Source of the DNA: Bryum argenteum
Taxonomy: Eukaryota > Streptophyta > Bryopsida > Bryales > Bryaceae
Direction of reading: 5' to 3'
Length of the DNA: 64,000 nt
NCBI GenBank assembly: GCA_037043015.1
Contig: CM073326.1
Location: forward strand, 1,922,001 to 1,986,000
The notes below the pieces were generated by a model that worked only from the letters and a program-made list of their open reading frames with translations, did not search any database and had not been told where the DNA came from. The first letter of the stretch is position 1. Each line of letters starts with the position of its first letter. This document shows, piece after piece, positions 21,376 to 33,110 of this stretch. The translations under genes and the position numbers were made by a program.

Positions 21376-24300
21376 CTTCATACTCTCATAGATCGTATTG
21401 TATGCCCAAAACCTTATGCCGTATATCGTTTTTCCGACACCGTATGTCCAATGTGGGCCGCACACCGTTTTTTTGGTGTACAGTTGACCTGTACAGCCTG
21501 TTAAGAGAATGGATCAGAAAAAACCAAACATAAATTTTCAGGAGTTACGTTCAGTTAACCCCAACTTGCAGGAACCTTTTCATCCTATGTGACAATGATT
21601 AGTGCTAAACAACTTCCATTCTCTGCTTCCATCTGTTGCCCAAGACTTAACTTTCAGTAAGATCGACGTACCTAAACTGACCATTTAAGAGAATTCCCAC
21701 CAAAAGATGAGGTATATCATTAGAGGGTGATTTTTCCTTCAAAGAGAAATAAATGTTATGTTTACTCCAATATGTAAATTGCAATGAATTTTGAAAGCTA
21801 AAATGCTCTGTCAACCCTATTTGTGATCCAACCGTTGCATGCAGCCCTGAGTAAAAAATCTGCTTCCAACAACACCTCATGAGTCCTAATCCGACCGGCG
21901 GTCTCCAAATTGATAATGTTAGTCACTTACTCACACACACAAACAAACTACATGCCTTGACCCTTACACTTGCCTTGTTATTCTTAAAAATTAAGATTTG
22001 GAATTTTGAGTGGCTTAGACACTCTTGTAGTGTAAAGTGGATTTGGACCTGGACAAGTGTAAGCTCAATTTTCTAATCTGAATCCTCACAATCCTCTCTC
22101 TTACCCTCCCCTTTTTCCTCCTTTCTTTTTAAATAATTTAAGACTAGCCAATCAATGATTTTTGAGCGGCACGGTCTCCTTGATTGTAGGTTTGCTTTGA
22201 CTATATTCAAGGAGACCATGAAAACATTATCCACAATGTAAAATTTAGCATACTTTGGGGACCTCAAAGTTAGTGGTCATTCTTCTTTTTTCAAAGGTAA
22301 TGTAATGCCAAATGGGACTAAGATCACTTTACTTTCCAATCACAAATTTAAGAAGGCCATGATCAATCTTCATTGTCCATAGTGTAGAGCGACCTTACTT
22401 GGCTGTGGCGAATTCTGAAACGAATGTATGATACATGCTGAATTGGTTAGATACATTCAAGAAATCCTGAAATGATGGCCTTGTTAACAGCTTGGAATCG
22501 GGACAAACTCGAAGTGGCAACCGCCATTAAAACCAGGGTGGTGGCAAAAGCTAATATTTGTCGTTTTGGAGCTTAGTTTGTTTGCTTTGTTACTTTGGAC
22601 ACGAAATGCGGATTTGTGCATTTGAGGGGAGGAAGTTTTACAACTTCCTCAGACATGGGACTTTGCTTATCTTTTCCATGTTTGTCTCCTTACAATGTGG
22701 GCTTCCAAACACTAATGTATGATAATTTTGGAATACATTTATTGTGTCATGTCAGGGTACTTGATTGCCATGTAAATCCCACAGTATTTCCATATCTAAA
22801 AAGTTGTTCCATGTCAATGTTGCCACCAATGATTGGGAAGAACCGATGGCTAGTTTATTATCATCCAATGGATTTAGAACGCTAGCATGTTCATTCATGA
22901 AACCATTGGCTAAAAACCCATGAAAATTACAAATAAATTTCTATTCTAAGTATAAAATAAGGCAATTACTGTGAAAAACTTATTGGGGTTTAGGAAATGC
23001 CGGTTATTAGCTAGTGAAAGTTAGAAAACTTCCCGAACCCTAATTGCCACTCCCCATACTTACTCTCATGTAGCAACTACTTGCTAATTTGAACTAATAC
23101 AACTCATCCAACTCACTGCCTTTCCTAGCATGTGGCTTCTACGTGAGACGGATACTTCGTCTTGAAACGACAGTCAAGTCCTGCCACTGTTCCTGTGGCG
23201 TGTCATGGGGACGAAACATCACTGTGCACACATCATAAAAATATGTTGAAAAATTGCAACACACGGTTGAGAGCTCCAAAAGATCCAAGAAAGCTTGGGA
23301 GTTCCAAAAGATCCAAGGAAGTCTGTGTCGCTGCAAGGTCGCCAAGTGCCACGAGAGGTTTCAGCTAAGATACTTTGTTTGTTTCTTATAAACAAGTGAT
23401 AGTATATTGAATGTTCAAATTGTTACAACAGCGCTGTCGTTATATAACTTTCCACTGAGCCCCAAAATTTGTGGTTATATAGCTATCTACTCCTCATGTA
23501 ACGTAGTGAAAACCATTTGTTTTAGTTGAAAAGCTTCTTGATATACTCTCTTCGATGAGAAAATCCAAAAAAGATTGTTTCCAAACTTTTGACTTCTGTA
23601 ATGTTCAAAGTCTGTTATGATTATTCTTTGTCGAAAAAATTATATAACAAGTAGCATGTGAGGGTGTTCCTAGATGAACAAAACGACCTAGCCTTCATCC
23701 ATGAAAGAGTTGATTTCCATTTCAATGGGATATGGACCCAAGTCTGAAAAGACTAATGCGAGTAACAACTTTGTCGGATAGCTATGTAGTGTAGCTTCGC
23801 GAACGTCCCACTCCAATATTTTTGGAGTAATTACAAGAAGAAAAGTGACTTGAGAACACCAGGCACTATAGCAACAAGTATGTCACATGCCTATACCAAC
23901 AAGTACGTCACATGTGACGATTGACACTAAAGATGGGAGTGAAATGCCACATCTGCATTTAATTGGGGTGTATTCATGTGGTACACTCAAGCCACTTTAC
24001 TACTATACTACTTGTGCATTTGAACTAAAATTGCATGCACGGTTCAAACTGCATGGAGACTGCTGTAGTCCAAGGACTCCGATGGCCGAGAAGTATAGTA
24101 GCACAAACAGAAGCGCCAGGCTCTTTTCATCGTTTTCTGATTCAAACTGATTCTCTTCTCCAGTCTTACGACAGCAGTGCAGACACAATGCAACAGTGTT
24201 GACGCTGCCTTTTGAACCCACGTTGGTTGTGTGGCAGCTTCAGAAAGGGATTTGGAAGGTTATGTTGGCAGCTCCCGAAGAACTTGCAACAAGGGCTAGG

Positions 24301-24657
24301 GCAACACTCGAGTCGTCGCAGGCAACACTTCGGAAATGCCGTGACGCTTTGAACTGCATGGTGCACGCGCATTGGACACTTTTATTCGACCTTGTAAAGA
24401 CAATATTGGACCATCATTGAAGTCCTATCCAAATCCCCACTACGTTCAGATCCCCACTACGTTGTACTTTGGGTAATCAATGTGCAGATAGATTCAAGTT
24501 GAGAGCTAGTATTGATTTACATGTCGCTATCACAACAAACAAACATCAGTATTTAAGCTGCGTGCTCAAGAAACTATGGAGATTCCGAAATGGAGAATGT
24601 GGTTCGGTGGGGCCAGGGCCTCATCAGGTGGCCTAGCAAAAAAAATTAAACCCCTAA
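21376..24657. other. Gene-free stretch
   Basis: No gene supported. A small hairpin, ggtctccttga...tcaaggagacc, lies at about 22168-22216. Frames at 23162-23368 and 24196-24420 show no known domain. Confidence 0.4.
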
Positions 24658-25046
24658 GAGCATGCCCAGCCCGCATTGCGGGCGGGAGAGCGGAGCCATA
24701 TTTAGTGTGTGAGGAGCCCAACCCACACACCATCCTTGTAACCCGGTCAAGAGGGTTGAGGTCTCCTAAATTTTAGAGCACCATAACTCCAAGTTATCCA
24801 GTGCATTCATTCACATTTTAGCGTCCCTGTTAACCAATGAATGAGTGACACATGGTAGAGATTTCATTGGCAAAAAAAAAAAAAAAAAAAAAAAAATCTA
24901 GTTTAATCGACTTGTCCTCAAACGTGATTGGTGAAAGTCCTGTTCCTATGGCCTGTGGAACAGGCTGCTAGGCCCGGTGGAGCGGCGCCTGCAGGGTTTT
25001 CCCGCAACTGAGCGGCCCGGCGTGTCGCTTAGGGTTGGGCATGCTC
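24658..25046 (+). mobile_element. PIF/Harbinger-like MITE, tandem pair member 1
   Basis: Left end GAGCATGCCCAGCCC, right end GGGTTGGGCATGCTC, flanked by TAA (24655-24657 and 25047-25049). Same family as 4543-5062. A 25-A run lies at 24872-24896. Its left arm (about 190 bp) is the inverted copy of the right arm of the neighbouring element. Confidence 0.8.
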
Positions 25047-25049
25047 TAA

Positions 25050-25425
25050 GAGCATGCATAGCCTTGCGTGCCGCTGGGTTGCGTTGCAAGCTCGTCGGCG
25101 CCGCTCGGGCGGATGCTCATACCCCATCCGCTTCGGAAGGCAGGGCAGACAAAAAGGCTACTAATCAATCACACTTTCTGACAAGTCATTGTAATAGACA
25201 TTATTTTCTGCCGATACAATTTCTGCCATGTGTCACTCGCTTTATTGATTAATGGAAACACTAAAATGTGAGTGAAGGCACGAGATAACTTTGAGTCATG
25301 GTGTGCTAAGACTTAGGATACCTCAACCCTCTTGGTCGGGTTACAAGGATAGTGTGTGGGCTGGGGTTTCTCACACGCCAAACAAGGCTCCACTCTTCGG
25401 TCTTCAGTGCGGGCTACGCATGCTC
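25050..25425 (-). mobile_element. PIF/Harbinger-like MITE, tandem pair member 2
   Basis: Left end GAGCATGCATAGCC, right end GGGCTACGCATGCTC, flanked by TAA (25047-25049, shared, and 25426-25428). Opposite orientation to member 1: cctcaaccctcttgg..gggttacaagg here mirrors ccttgtaacccgg..gagggttgagg there. Confidence 0.8.
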
Positions 25426-25454
25426 TAAAGTTGACGGCCTCAAATTTGCTCGTA

Positions 25455-26278
25455 AGTCTTAAAGCTGGCAAAAACTACCCTCTTTTGATGCAAGATGAAA
25501 ATTTTCAAATCTTGACAAATTTTTCAAGTATGTAACCGTAGGATCTAGTACTTGACTTGTATTTGTATATGCATATCAAAATCTCACATTCAAATTCCAT
25601 ACCAATTGTGAGATCGTAATTTTCAAAGTTGGAGAAAGGATTTTTTTTTTCCCTTGTTGAAAGGGTAACTAGTTTATTCAGGGCCAGATAAACCATTTTT
25701 GGTAGAAAATTTGATGTAAGGCTCTTCACATTCTTGTTCCTAGGTGAGTTAGAAAAATTCCTATGCAAGTTTTACCCATATGCAACTTATAAGACCTAAA
25801 GAAATGCTTGAGTTTCCACATGGAGGTATGCTAAAATTCAAGTACAAAGGCCCGACTTTGACAATAAAGTTGGCAAATGAAAAATATTTTATTGAAAATG
25901 AGAACGGTAGAATTATGCCTTGGAACTTTCTTCACGTGTACCAAAAAAAAAAAGTTAATTGAAAAAAAAGTAAAATCTCAATTTTTGGTGAATTTTGAAG
26001 TTTATGGGATTCAACTAATTTTGAGCAGATTTTAAGAATAAATGAGCATATAACAAAGTTTGGACAGTTTGGGTAGTTTGGGCAAATTTCATATAGTGTT
26101 TTCAAACTTTGACCGTAAATAGCTCCGAGAGCATGAGGAATTTTGAAGCATGAAATGACTTTTTGGAAAGCCCTACAACCTTCAAAAATTTCAAATTCAT
26201 GCTAGCTAGATTTAGAGAACGAGAGGCTGACCAAAGCCAAAACAATCAGAATTTATCCGAGTCAACTTTAGGGGTTAA
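25455..26278 (+). repeat. Interspersed repeat family A, copy 2
   Basis: Nearly full-length copy: ctcttttgatgcaag, accgtaggatct, accaattgtgagat, cctaaagaaatgcttga, catggaggtatg, ggttttcaaactttgacc-like segment, and the end ctttaggggttaa. The right end is included in a perfect 62-bp duplication. Confidence 0.75.
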
Positions 26279-26386
26279 GGATATAGTTTTTAGATTCTTG
26301 ATATTAGTAATTCGAAGTCTCAGGCAACTTTAGGGGTTAAGGATATAGTTTTTAGATTCTTGATATTAGTAATTCGAAGTCTCAGG
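26263..26386 (+). repeat. Perfect 62-bp tandem duplication
   Basis: Two identical 62-bp units, 26263-26324 and 26325-26386, each beginning caactttaggggttaagg. The unit joins the end of repeat family A to its flank. Confidence 0.95.
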
Positions 26387-27263
26387 TGGGTAAGTTTATT
26401 GACAAGTATTAGTTTACTTTCCCCAAATGAACACTGCGTTTTCACTCTTTGATTTTACCTGGATGAGACCCTGACTGGGCGGGGATGAGGCACCAACTCA
26501 ATCTTCGGCCACAATGCTAGTGGGTATGAGGATTTGCGGCGCTGCGAGAGGGCCTGATCACGCGCCCTGGTCAACAATAGATGCACGCAACAGAGCTGAA
26601 TCAGCTGATCAACAGAGTGAATGAAGAGTTCATCTCACCCGGGATATCAGATTTGATAGAAAGCCCCTTTCTAGTCTCAGATCTCTGAGAGGTGGATGCT
26701 GTTGAGGCAGATAAAACAGAAAAATTCGGTATAAAAAACCAACTCGCCTTCGTGTCCCTCCCGCAACGTAAGGCAGCGAAGCAGAAACCGTAAAGCCCCA
26801 CTTGGAGGCCACACCCCTTCAACTGCGGAAGCCACTTGGCCTCGCTGCCCCTCCCTCCCCCTTGGCCGCTTCCCTCACACAACAATCGGTCGCTGGAGCC
26901 TGGAGGTGGTGGCGGTATCCATCACCCCACTTGTCCCCTCCATCACTATATTGTCTCACTCACTCCTCCGCCACACCACCACAACTCCCTCTCTTCCCAC
27001 ACTCACAGTTCGATTAGATTCCTACTCTCTGAACTTACTATCTTGTGTACTTTTATCAGATTGAGTAGGTTCGCTGATATAGTTGCTTAAATCTTACTGA
27101 TTTTTGACAATCAGCTGATTAGTTAGTGCCCGATTCGTCCGTTTGCTACTCTTCCAATTTTCGGTTCATTGGTGATGTAGAGACAAGGTTTGGGCAGCCG
27201 GAAGTTGGGCAACGATTTGGGTAACCGGGAGTTTGGTTTTTACAGGGTTTTGAGGTTTCCGAG
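26387..27263. other. Upstream region of the D14/KAI2/DLK2-like gene
   Basis: Pyrimidine-rich stretch at 26840-27000 (many CTCCC and CACC words), a plausible promoter/5' UTR. No separate gene recognised. Confidence 0.4.
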
Positions 27264-28076
27264 ATGATTGCAGCGACCTCGCCGTTGTTGGCGGCACACA
27301 ATGTACGGATAGTAGGGGCGGGACACCAGTACGTAGTACTTAGTCACGGATTCGGGTCGGATCAAAGCGTATGGAAGTACATTCTGCCATACCTTTTGAA
27401 TGATTACAAGGTTATTTTGTTCGACATGATGGGCGCGGGCAGCACGAACCCGCAGGATTTCTGCTTCAAGCGATACTCCTCGCTGCACGCGTACGCGGAC
27501 GATCTGCTGGCCATTCTAGACGAGCTCGAGATCGAGAGCTGCGTGTTCGTGGGCGCTTCGATGTCTGGCATGATCGGGGTCTTGGCGTCCATCGAGCGGC
27601 CGGAGGCCTTCCGGAAGCTGGTGCTGTTGGGATCCTCGCCGCGCTACTTGAACGATCCGAGCTACTACGGTGGATTCGAGCAGCACGACCTCGACCAGCT
27701 CCACGGCGACATGAAGTCGAATTTTAAAAGTTGGGTGACAGGGTTTGGTCCGCTGTGTGTGGGCGCGGATCTGGACAGCCGCGCAGTGCAAGAGTTCAGT
27801 GCCACGATCTACTCCATGCGCCCGGACATCGCCTTGAATGTTTCCAGAACAATATTTTCGAGCGATCTTCGTCTCACGCTGCCGCTGGTGACGGTTCCTG
27901 TCCATATTCTGCAAACCAGGAAAGATATGGCGGTTCCTTTTGAAGTAGCCAACTATTTGTTGCAAAATCTCGGGGGGTGGACGACGATGGAAGTGCTCAA
28001 CACTGAAGGCCATTTGCCGCATTTGAGTGATCCTAATGTAGTCATTCCAGTGCTGCTGCGTTGCCTTCCGTGTTGA
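27264..28076 (+). CDS. Alpha/beta hydrolase, D14/KAI2/DLK2 family
   Basis: Single-exon 270-residue alpha/beta hydrolase of the strigolactone/karrikin receptor family. Visible: the oxyanion-hole HGFGSDQSVW (28-37), nucleophile elbow GASMSG (97-102, Ser99), Asp in QTRKDMAVP (D221), His in EGHLPHLS (H250), lid helices around GFEQHDLDQ and WVTGFGPL, and FSATIYSMRPDIAL. The catalytic triad is intact. Family members hydrolyse a butenolide ligand, then bind an F-box MAX2 partner. The elbow is normally GHSVSA/G; here the residue before Ser is Ala, not His. TTMEVLNTEGHLP resembles DLK2 more than KAI2, so the exact clade is open. Length matches the family. Could be a receptor or a divergent paralogue. 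Confidence 0.92.
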   Translation: MIAATSPLLAAHNVRIVGAGHQYVVLSHGFGSDQSVWKYILPYLLNDYKVILFDMMGAGSTNPQDFCFKRYSSLHAYADDLLAILDELEIESCVFVGASMSGMIGVLASIERPEAFRKLVLLGSSPRYLNDPSYYGGFEQHDLDQLHGDMKSNFKSWVTGFGPLCVGADLDSRAVQEFSATIYSMRPDIALNVSRTIFSSDLRLTLPLVTVPVHILQTRKDMAVPFEVANYLLQNLGGWTTMEVLNTEGHLPHLSDPNVVIPVLLRCLPC

Positions 28077-28852
28077 CGACCAAGAGTTTAGGGTTTAGGA
28101 TCACTACAGTACTGCGGCAAATTTTGTACAGAGATAGACGAGTGATTGGTGTATACTAGAGAATCTTTTCTGCCATTTCTGTCTCAGAGCCTGTAATTTT
28201 TTTGTATCAATCTGACTATTGTGTTCATGCTCCAAGATACCCTAAAGGAGAAGCTTAACAATGACATACAGACGGCCATGCCGTATGCGCCCCCTCCAGA
28301 TTCGGCATTCTTAATCAATTTTCAAATCTCCTAAAGTTTTTGGAAATTTTTCACCAAGGTTTGTTGGAATACTGAAGAATTATAAAACCACTTCGCTGAA
28401 TATTGATTCATATTTTAATTGAATTAATATTTATGGAAGGAAAATTTGACCTCAAAGAATATAGTGTACCTTAAGGAATGTGCTAATTATTACATGGATG
28501 AAGAATGCATCAAGGAAGTTAGGCAACCTCACTTTACCTAATCACTTGGAGCTTGTGGACTTGAAGTAACCTTGAGAGTAGTTACTTGTAGTTTATTAAC
28601 ATTGCAGAGGCACTAACTTACGGGAGTAACTTGGGGTTAGGATTATTTGAAAATTTTAACATGCAAAAGTTTTTTTAAAATAATTAAAACTTAAAAGTGT
28701 GACTAAATTTATATGAAAGTAAATGACTAGCCCTAGGAGGTGCAGCTAGGGACCCAAGCTATTGATAATGTTGGGGCAACAACTCTAATAATTGGGGGCC
28801 CTCAGTAGTGCAATTGGAGTTTAGAAAGTAGTACCTAAGAGCCCTACCTCTA
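28077..28852. other. 3' flank, AT-rich
   Basis: Probable 3' UTR up to about 28200, then AT-rich sequence without a recognised gene. Confidence 0.4.
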
Positions 28853-29101
28853 TTAACCCCTAAAGGTCCAGCAAAGCGAAAACTGCTTTTTGGAGTCCAA
28901 AATTCAGCCAACTTTGACAATTATGATCTCATAAATGAAGAAGAATCAACGGTTCAATTTTGGCAAGTGAGTGGAAGGTTGAAATAACTTCAAGATCCTA
29001 CGGTTAAATCTTCCAAATAATTCTTAGATTGAGAGTTTTAAGGCCTGAAGTAAGGGAATGTCCATTTTTACAATTTTGCATCAAGAACCTTTAGGGGTTA
29101 A
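28853..29101. mobile_element. TTAA-bounded MITE, family B copy 2
   Basis: 249 bp, TTAACCCCTAAAGGTCC at the left and CCTTTAGGGGTTAA at the right. The interior follows copy 1 (8576-8843): gctttttgga, cagccaactttgac, cttcaagatcctacggtt, ttgcatcaag. Confidence 0.82.
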
Positions 29102-30664
29102 ATGGTTGAATAAATACTTTGGAAGTATAGTGTGGACTATAACATATCATCATGCATTGATTTAAAACAATAAGCCATAGTTCAAAAAACAAGGATGATG
29201 CTGACAGTCCAACAAAGACATTGTATAAAACCTAAGAGTGATGCCAAAATCCCAAAAAATTGGAAACTACGTTGCCAAATTCGTACTTAGAAGGAAAAAC
29301 AATTATTTGGCAAAAGTGAGCCGAATGTGAAGGGCACGTGCAGTATCTGAAATTCATGAAGTGTACTATATCTAAATAGTATCTATTGATTCTAGGAAAT
29401 TCAACAGTGGATTATCCACCAATTTTCATCAAATTTCACAGTATGAATCTTGAGATACATTGAGTCAAAAGTTTCAGATTTATATAAAGAGCATGTCTTT
29501 TTTGAACACATCGACCCATTTTGGGCTCCTCTCTCATTTAGGGGATATGCAGCAATTTGATATTATAAGTGCGATTTTGCTAAAGAGGAAAATTCTTCAC
29601 ATGCTCTAAAGTAATCATTCATTGAATCCTTTCAAAAAAATCATGCAAATAAGGTAGAGTGCTCAAACATGGAGCAGTACATAGTTACACTCATGTAGGT
29701 TACTTTTACTAGAAGGTACATACCCTACGTCATAGGCTAGTTTGACGGTATTAAATTTAAATTGAAACCGCCAAAAAGTCCGGAAATTTCCACTGAAACT
29801 AAAATGTCAAATTATCCAACAAGTGATACGGTAATAGATTCGCAATTCAATTGTTCATGTACACACAGTAATCATTGTAGGGTACCATTTTAGGACATCA
29901 TTTTAGAATCACATAGTTTCAAGAAAATATAACAGATTGTAGGAGTCCAAAGCTCGTACACAAAACTTACGTACGCTGTTAAGTTCACTACACATTCAGC
30001 CCATTATTGCTCTATCGCTCGTCCATAATCTTCCGTTTCAGACAGTGAAGGTGCACAGGTCCCACGGACGATAAATTCCGTCAAGAAATTGCTTAGATTC
30101 CGATCGAGCTGTAGGTTCCTAGAATGCGCTGAAATTTGTGAACCAAGTTTTCAGGAAATTTGTGACATTTAACGTGATGAGGGAGATATTTTCAACTCTA
30201 ACTCGTACAGAGCGTCGCCGACGCGAGCAACCTCCAGAGCAATATGACGAAGTAACTCCGGAACAGAGAAGAGCTACACGTTTCTGATAGAATAATTGCC
30301 AGATTAATACAAGATCTGAAAAGCAGCTACAAGTTGGTCACGACGCATAAGTTTAAGATATTGCCCATGAAGTTCAGGACTCACTTGCGGCACAACAAAG
30401 TTCGGAATTGATCGTGATCAGGAAGACAGGGTAGAGGAAACACACGTTGTTAATATGGTTCTAAACCTTAGACTACAGAGTCAAGACCTACTGAAGGTCT
30501 ACATCAAGCTACTAAGAATTTCAAGGTTCACACCAAGCTCAACTGCCGCAACCTGAGGTGATAAGTTCGCTGGTCCCGGTCAACAGAAAGTAAGGAATCA
30601 TTTTAAAGTCCTCGCCTGCTGAAAATTGTCTCAAATTCATATACCAAGTATAATTGGCTTCTAA
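29102..30664. other. Gene-free stretch
   Basis: No recognisable gene or element ends. AT-rich, becoming more mixed from 30000. Confidence 0.35.
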
Positions 30665-31680
30665 CTATTCTTGCATCTCAGCTTTACTAGACGTGGAAAC
30701 CTTGACCTTGATCTTCTCAGCGAGCTTGGGCAGCGTAAGTCCAGGTTCAGATTCCATTGCACCGGGTGCCTTGACCAAGTGGATACCCTGCTCCAGCTCC
30801 TTGGTTGCTTCAGTCCTACTCCTGGCCTTGTTGCCCTTCATCCTGTTAACCACACGTTCGATGTGAGCCAACTTCAAAATAGGCCTACGATAAAGGTGAT
30901 GTTGCAACAAAGGCAGGGACACCAAAAGAGCACAACTTCACTACTTGCTGGACATCTCTAACAGAAAACGAGTTTATGAGCATATTCAATTCTATATTAC
31001 TCTATGTCAGCTGAAGATGATAATTTCAAGTTCGGACGTACAGCCAAAAATCAGAAGCATCAGTAGTAGGAACTGAAACACACAATGATCTCTGTTTCGC
31101 ACATAGGCGACGGCCGTCGAACCATGAGGCGGAACTAAACCCTAAAAGGCTACGAAATGCATCGAAGAAGGTTTTGTAAGTTTCAAAAACCGAGCGTTAA
31201 GAAGGAGAAACATACCTGCTCTCCCAGAACTTCGACTCGCGTTGTACCCTCACTTCATCGATCTTCTTCATAGCCTTGAGTGTCTGCTCTACCACTTCTC
31301 TGTTATACCTCTCAGGCCTGTTCCGTCTCCTCTCAAACTCGAAGGTAGCATCCTGCGTGAGTTCCTTGCCGTGCAGCTTCCTGTACGCCTTGGTCCATTT
31401 CACCTTACGAGGATTCCTTTTCATTTTGAAATTCTTGTGACATTTCGACCGGCAAAACCTAAAAATCTGCGAACATATAACAAATGATCCATCAGTACCA
31501 GCAACCTAAACCCTAAACCCTGAACCCTCCAGGGCGTCAAGACTCATAAATTTTTTCATAGCAAGAGAAGCAGGAAAGCAACTGTCGCGAGAGTCCGACC
31601 TTAGCGTCATTTCTGACGAATTGGATACCATGCCCAGGGTATATCGTTGAAGAACAGAACCAGCACTTTTCCAATCTCAT
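30665..31680 (-). CDS. RLP24: Ribosome biogenesis protein RLP24
   Basis: Three exons: 31680-31600, 31466-31216, 30842-30665, about 169 residues. It begins [18 protein letters not shown] and continues [21 protein letters not shown], giving the CxxC...CxxxC zinc site of the L24e fold. [20 protein letters not shown] and [16 protein letters not shown] follow, then a basic tail with [13 protein letters not shown]. This is the RLP24 paralogue, not ribosomal L24 itself: RLP24 sits on pre-60S particles and is swapped for L24 in the cytoplasm (established). Junction phases are consistent. Telo-box motifs lie upstream and in intron 1, as usual for plant ribosome genes. Confidence 0.95.
31505..31521 (+). 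promoter_or_regulatory. Telo-box tandem in RLP24 intron 1
   Basis: cctaaaccctaaaccct, in intron 1 of the minus-strand gene. It matches the motif in ATP12 intron 1. Confidence 0.55.
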
Positions 31681-31835
31681 TGCGGCCGACTTTTAGAGTT
31701 TCGGACAAGAAGCAATTGTCTAACAATCTGCTTTCTAAAGCACAGTACTGCGACAACTCAGAGCCTCTCCAAAACCCTGAGGCTCTGTGGCGGACGGAGC
31801 TGTGTCGGGCGAGCTCGCGCCTGAAGAGACCGGAA

Positions 31836-31845
31836 TTAGGGTTTT
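31836..31845 (-). promoter_or_regulatory. Telo-box upstream of RLP24
   Basis: ttagggtttt on the plus strand, that is aaaaccctaa in gene direction, about 160 bp before the RLP24 start codon. Typical promoter/5' UTR element of plant ribosomal and biogenesis genes. Confidence 0.6.
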
Positions 31846-32444
31846 AGGGCTGGTATTATAACCCGGATCACCTTTAAAGTTAAAACTTTAAAGCAAAAGA
31901 CAGGAAAAGGAAGCTTTCCTCGTCCCAGGTTAGGCCTCCCTGTCCCTGCCCCCCGTCAGTAAATGGGAAATCTTGTATTTTTATTTTTATTGGTTCTCTA
32001 TTAGGATGTATGGCATTATTCATGTGATGATTTTGTAAAGTAGTCGATTACCTCTGAAGTTAAAAAAAAGAAGAAAGAGTCAGACATGACAATCATTTTG
32101 ACCCAATTTTAAAGTGATTTATGTGATTTATATAACTTGTATATTTAAATTGAATGTCGCTTTATTTGTTTAGATTAAGATTACTGTTAAACATGTATGA
32201 TTTATCATTAATTCCTTTTACTTTTCATTGAATATAATTTGTGTGGTTTTTATTATTTTAAATTTTTTACCTTTCAATTTTTTTGTTTTATTCATCTCAT
32301 TAATTGTCTATTTTGTTCACAAAAGTAAGAATTTTAGATAATGATTAGTTTTTTCATATAATCTTCAACAATATGACTCACTTGGTTTTATTCTTTTTAA
32401 AATTTAGTTACTTATAGCACTTCTTCTCTCAACATTATCCTTTC
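31846..32444. other. Upstream flank of RLP24
   Basis: AT-rich sequence without a recognised gene. Confidence 0.35.
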
Positions 32445-32755
32445 ACTATCCTACTATTTTCCTCAACAAAACAATGATAGATTCCAAAGTGAAAACAATA
32501 GGAGATTCAAGTATACACATTTCTCATTTTGGACACCCTCTGGGAGAGCCACTAGACCTTGTGTGGGATATGAGTTGAAGGTATTCAACGTTGATTTTTT
32601 AATGGTTTTTGTGCCATCAACTTTTTGCAACCCGGAGAGTTTGAAATTGTGATAATAAAATACATGGTTGGATTTTTATTCCAACATTTCTTTTCTGAGT
32701 CTACTGCACTGTACATTTTAAACTTTCTATTGCAATTTTTTTTCTTGACCTATTG
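32445..32755 (+). pseudogene. Stray copy of the GH31 gene 3' end
   Basis: Plus-strand copy of the last coding part and 3' flank of the glycosidase at 38631-41764, which lies 6 kb away on the minus strand. Shared text includes ctattttcctcaacaa, acaataggagattcaag, ccctctgggagagccacta, ccttgtgtgggatatga and the 3' UTR words tttgaaattgtgataataa and attccaacatttcttttc. It covers about the last 45 codons; no other exon was found nearby. A truncated, inverted segmental copy. Confidence 0.85.
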
Positions 32756-32954
32756 TTATCTCTTTCGGAAAAAATTTGATTTTGCAGTTTAGAGACATCA
32801 CCACACAAAACATAATTTTGATCGTCATCTTGGTGTCCGTCAACTGTTCAGTTCAGTCTTGGTTCAATTTTAAAAATCTAGTACAACTGAGTGTTTGTTA
32901 TATTGTTCAAGATGATAAGTAAAAGATCATCCACAAGTGTCAGTGTTTGTAATC

Positions 32955-33110
32955 TAAATGGATAATGAGATAAGAAGAATAATAAGAATAAATTATAAGA
33001 ATAACGGATAATATTTTCCAAAAGTAACATTGTTTTTAAATTTTTGATTGGATTTCATTAGGGCTTGATAAATTTAAAGATCTATTAAAAGTGTATATAG
33101 ATAGATGATG
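32955..33110 (+). repeat. Repeat shared with 43405-43555
   Basis: ataatgagataag, ggataatattttc, aaagtaacattg, ttttaaattttt, gatttcattagg and the following aaagtgtatatag parallel 43405-43555. No ends or gene recognised. Confidence 0.55.
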
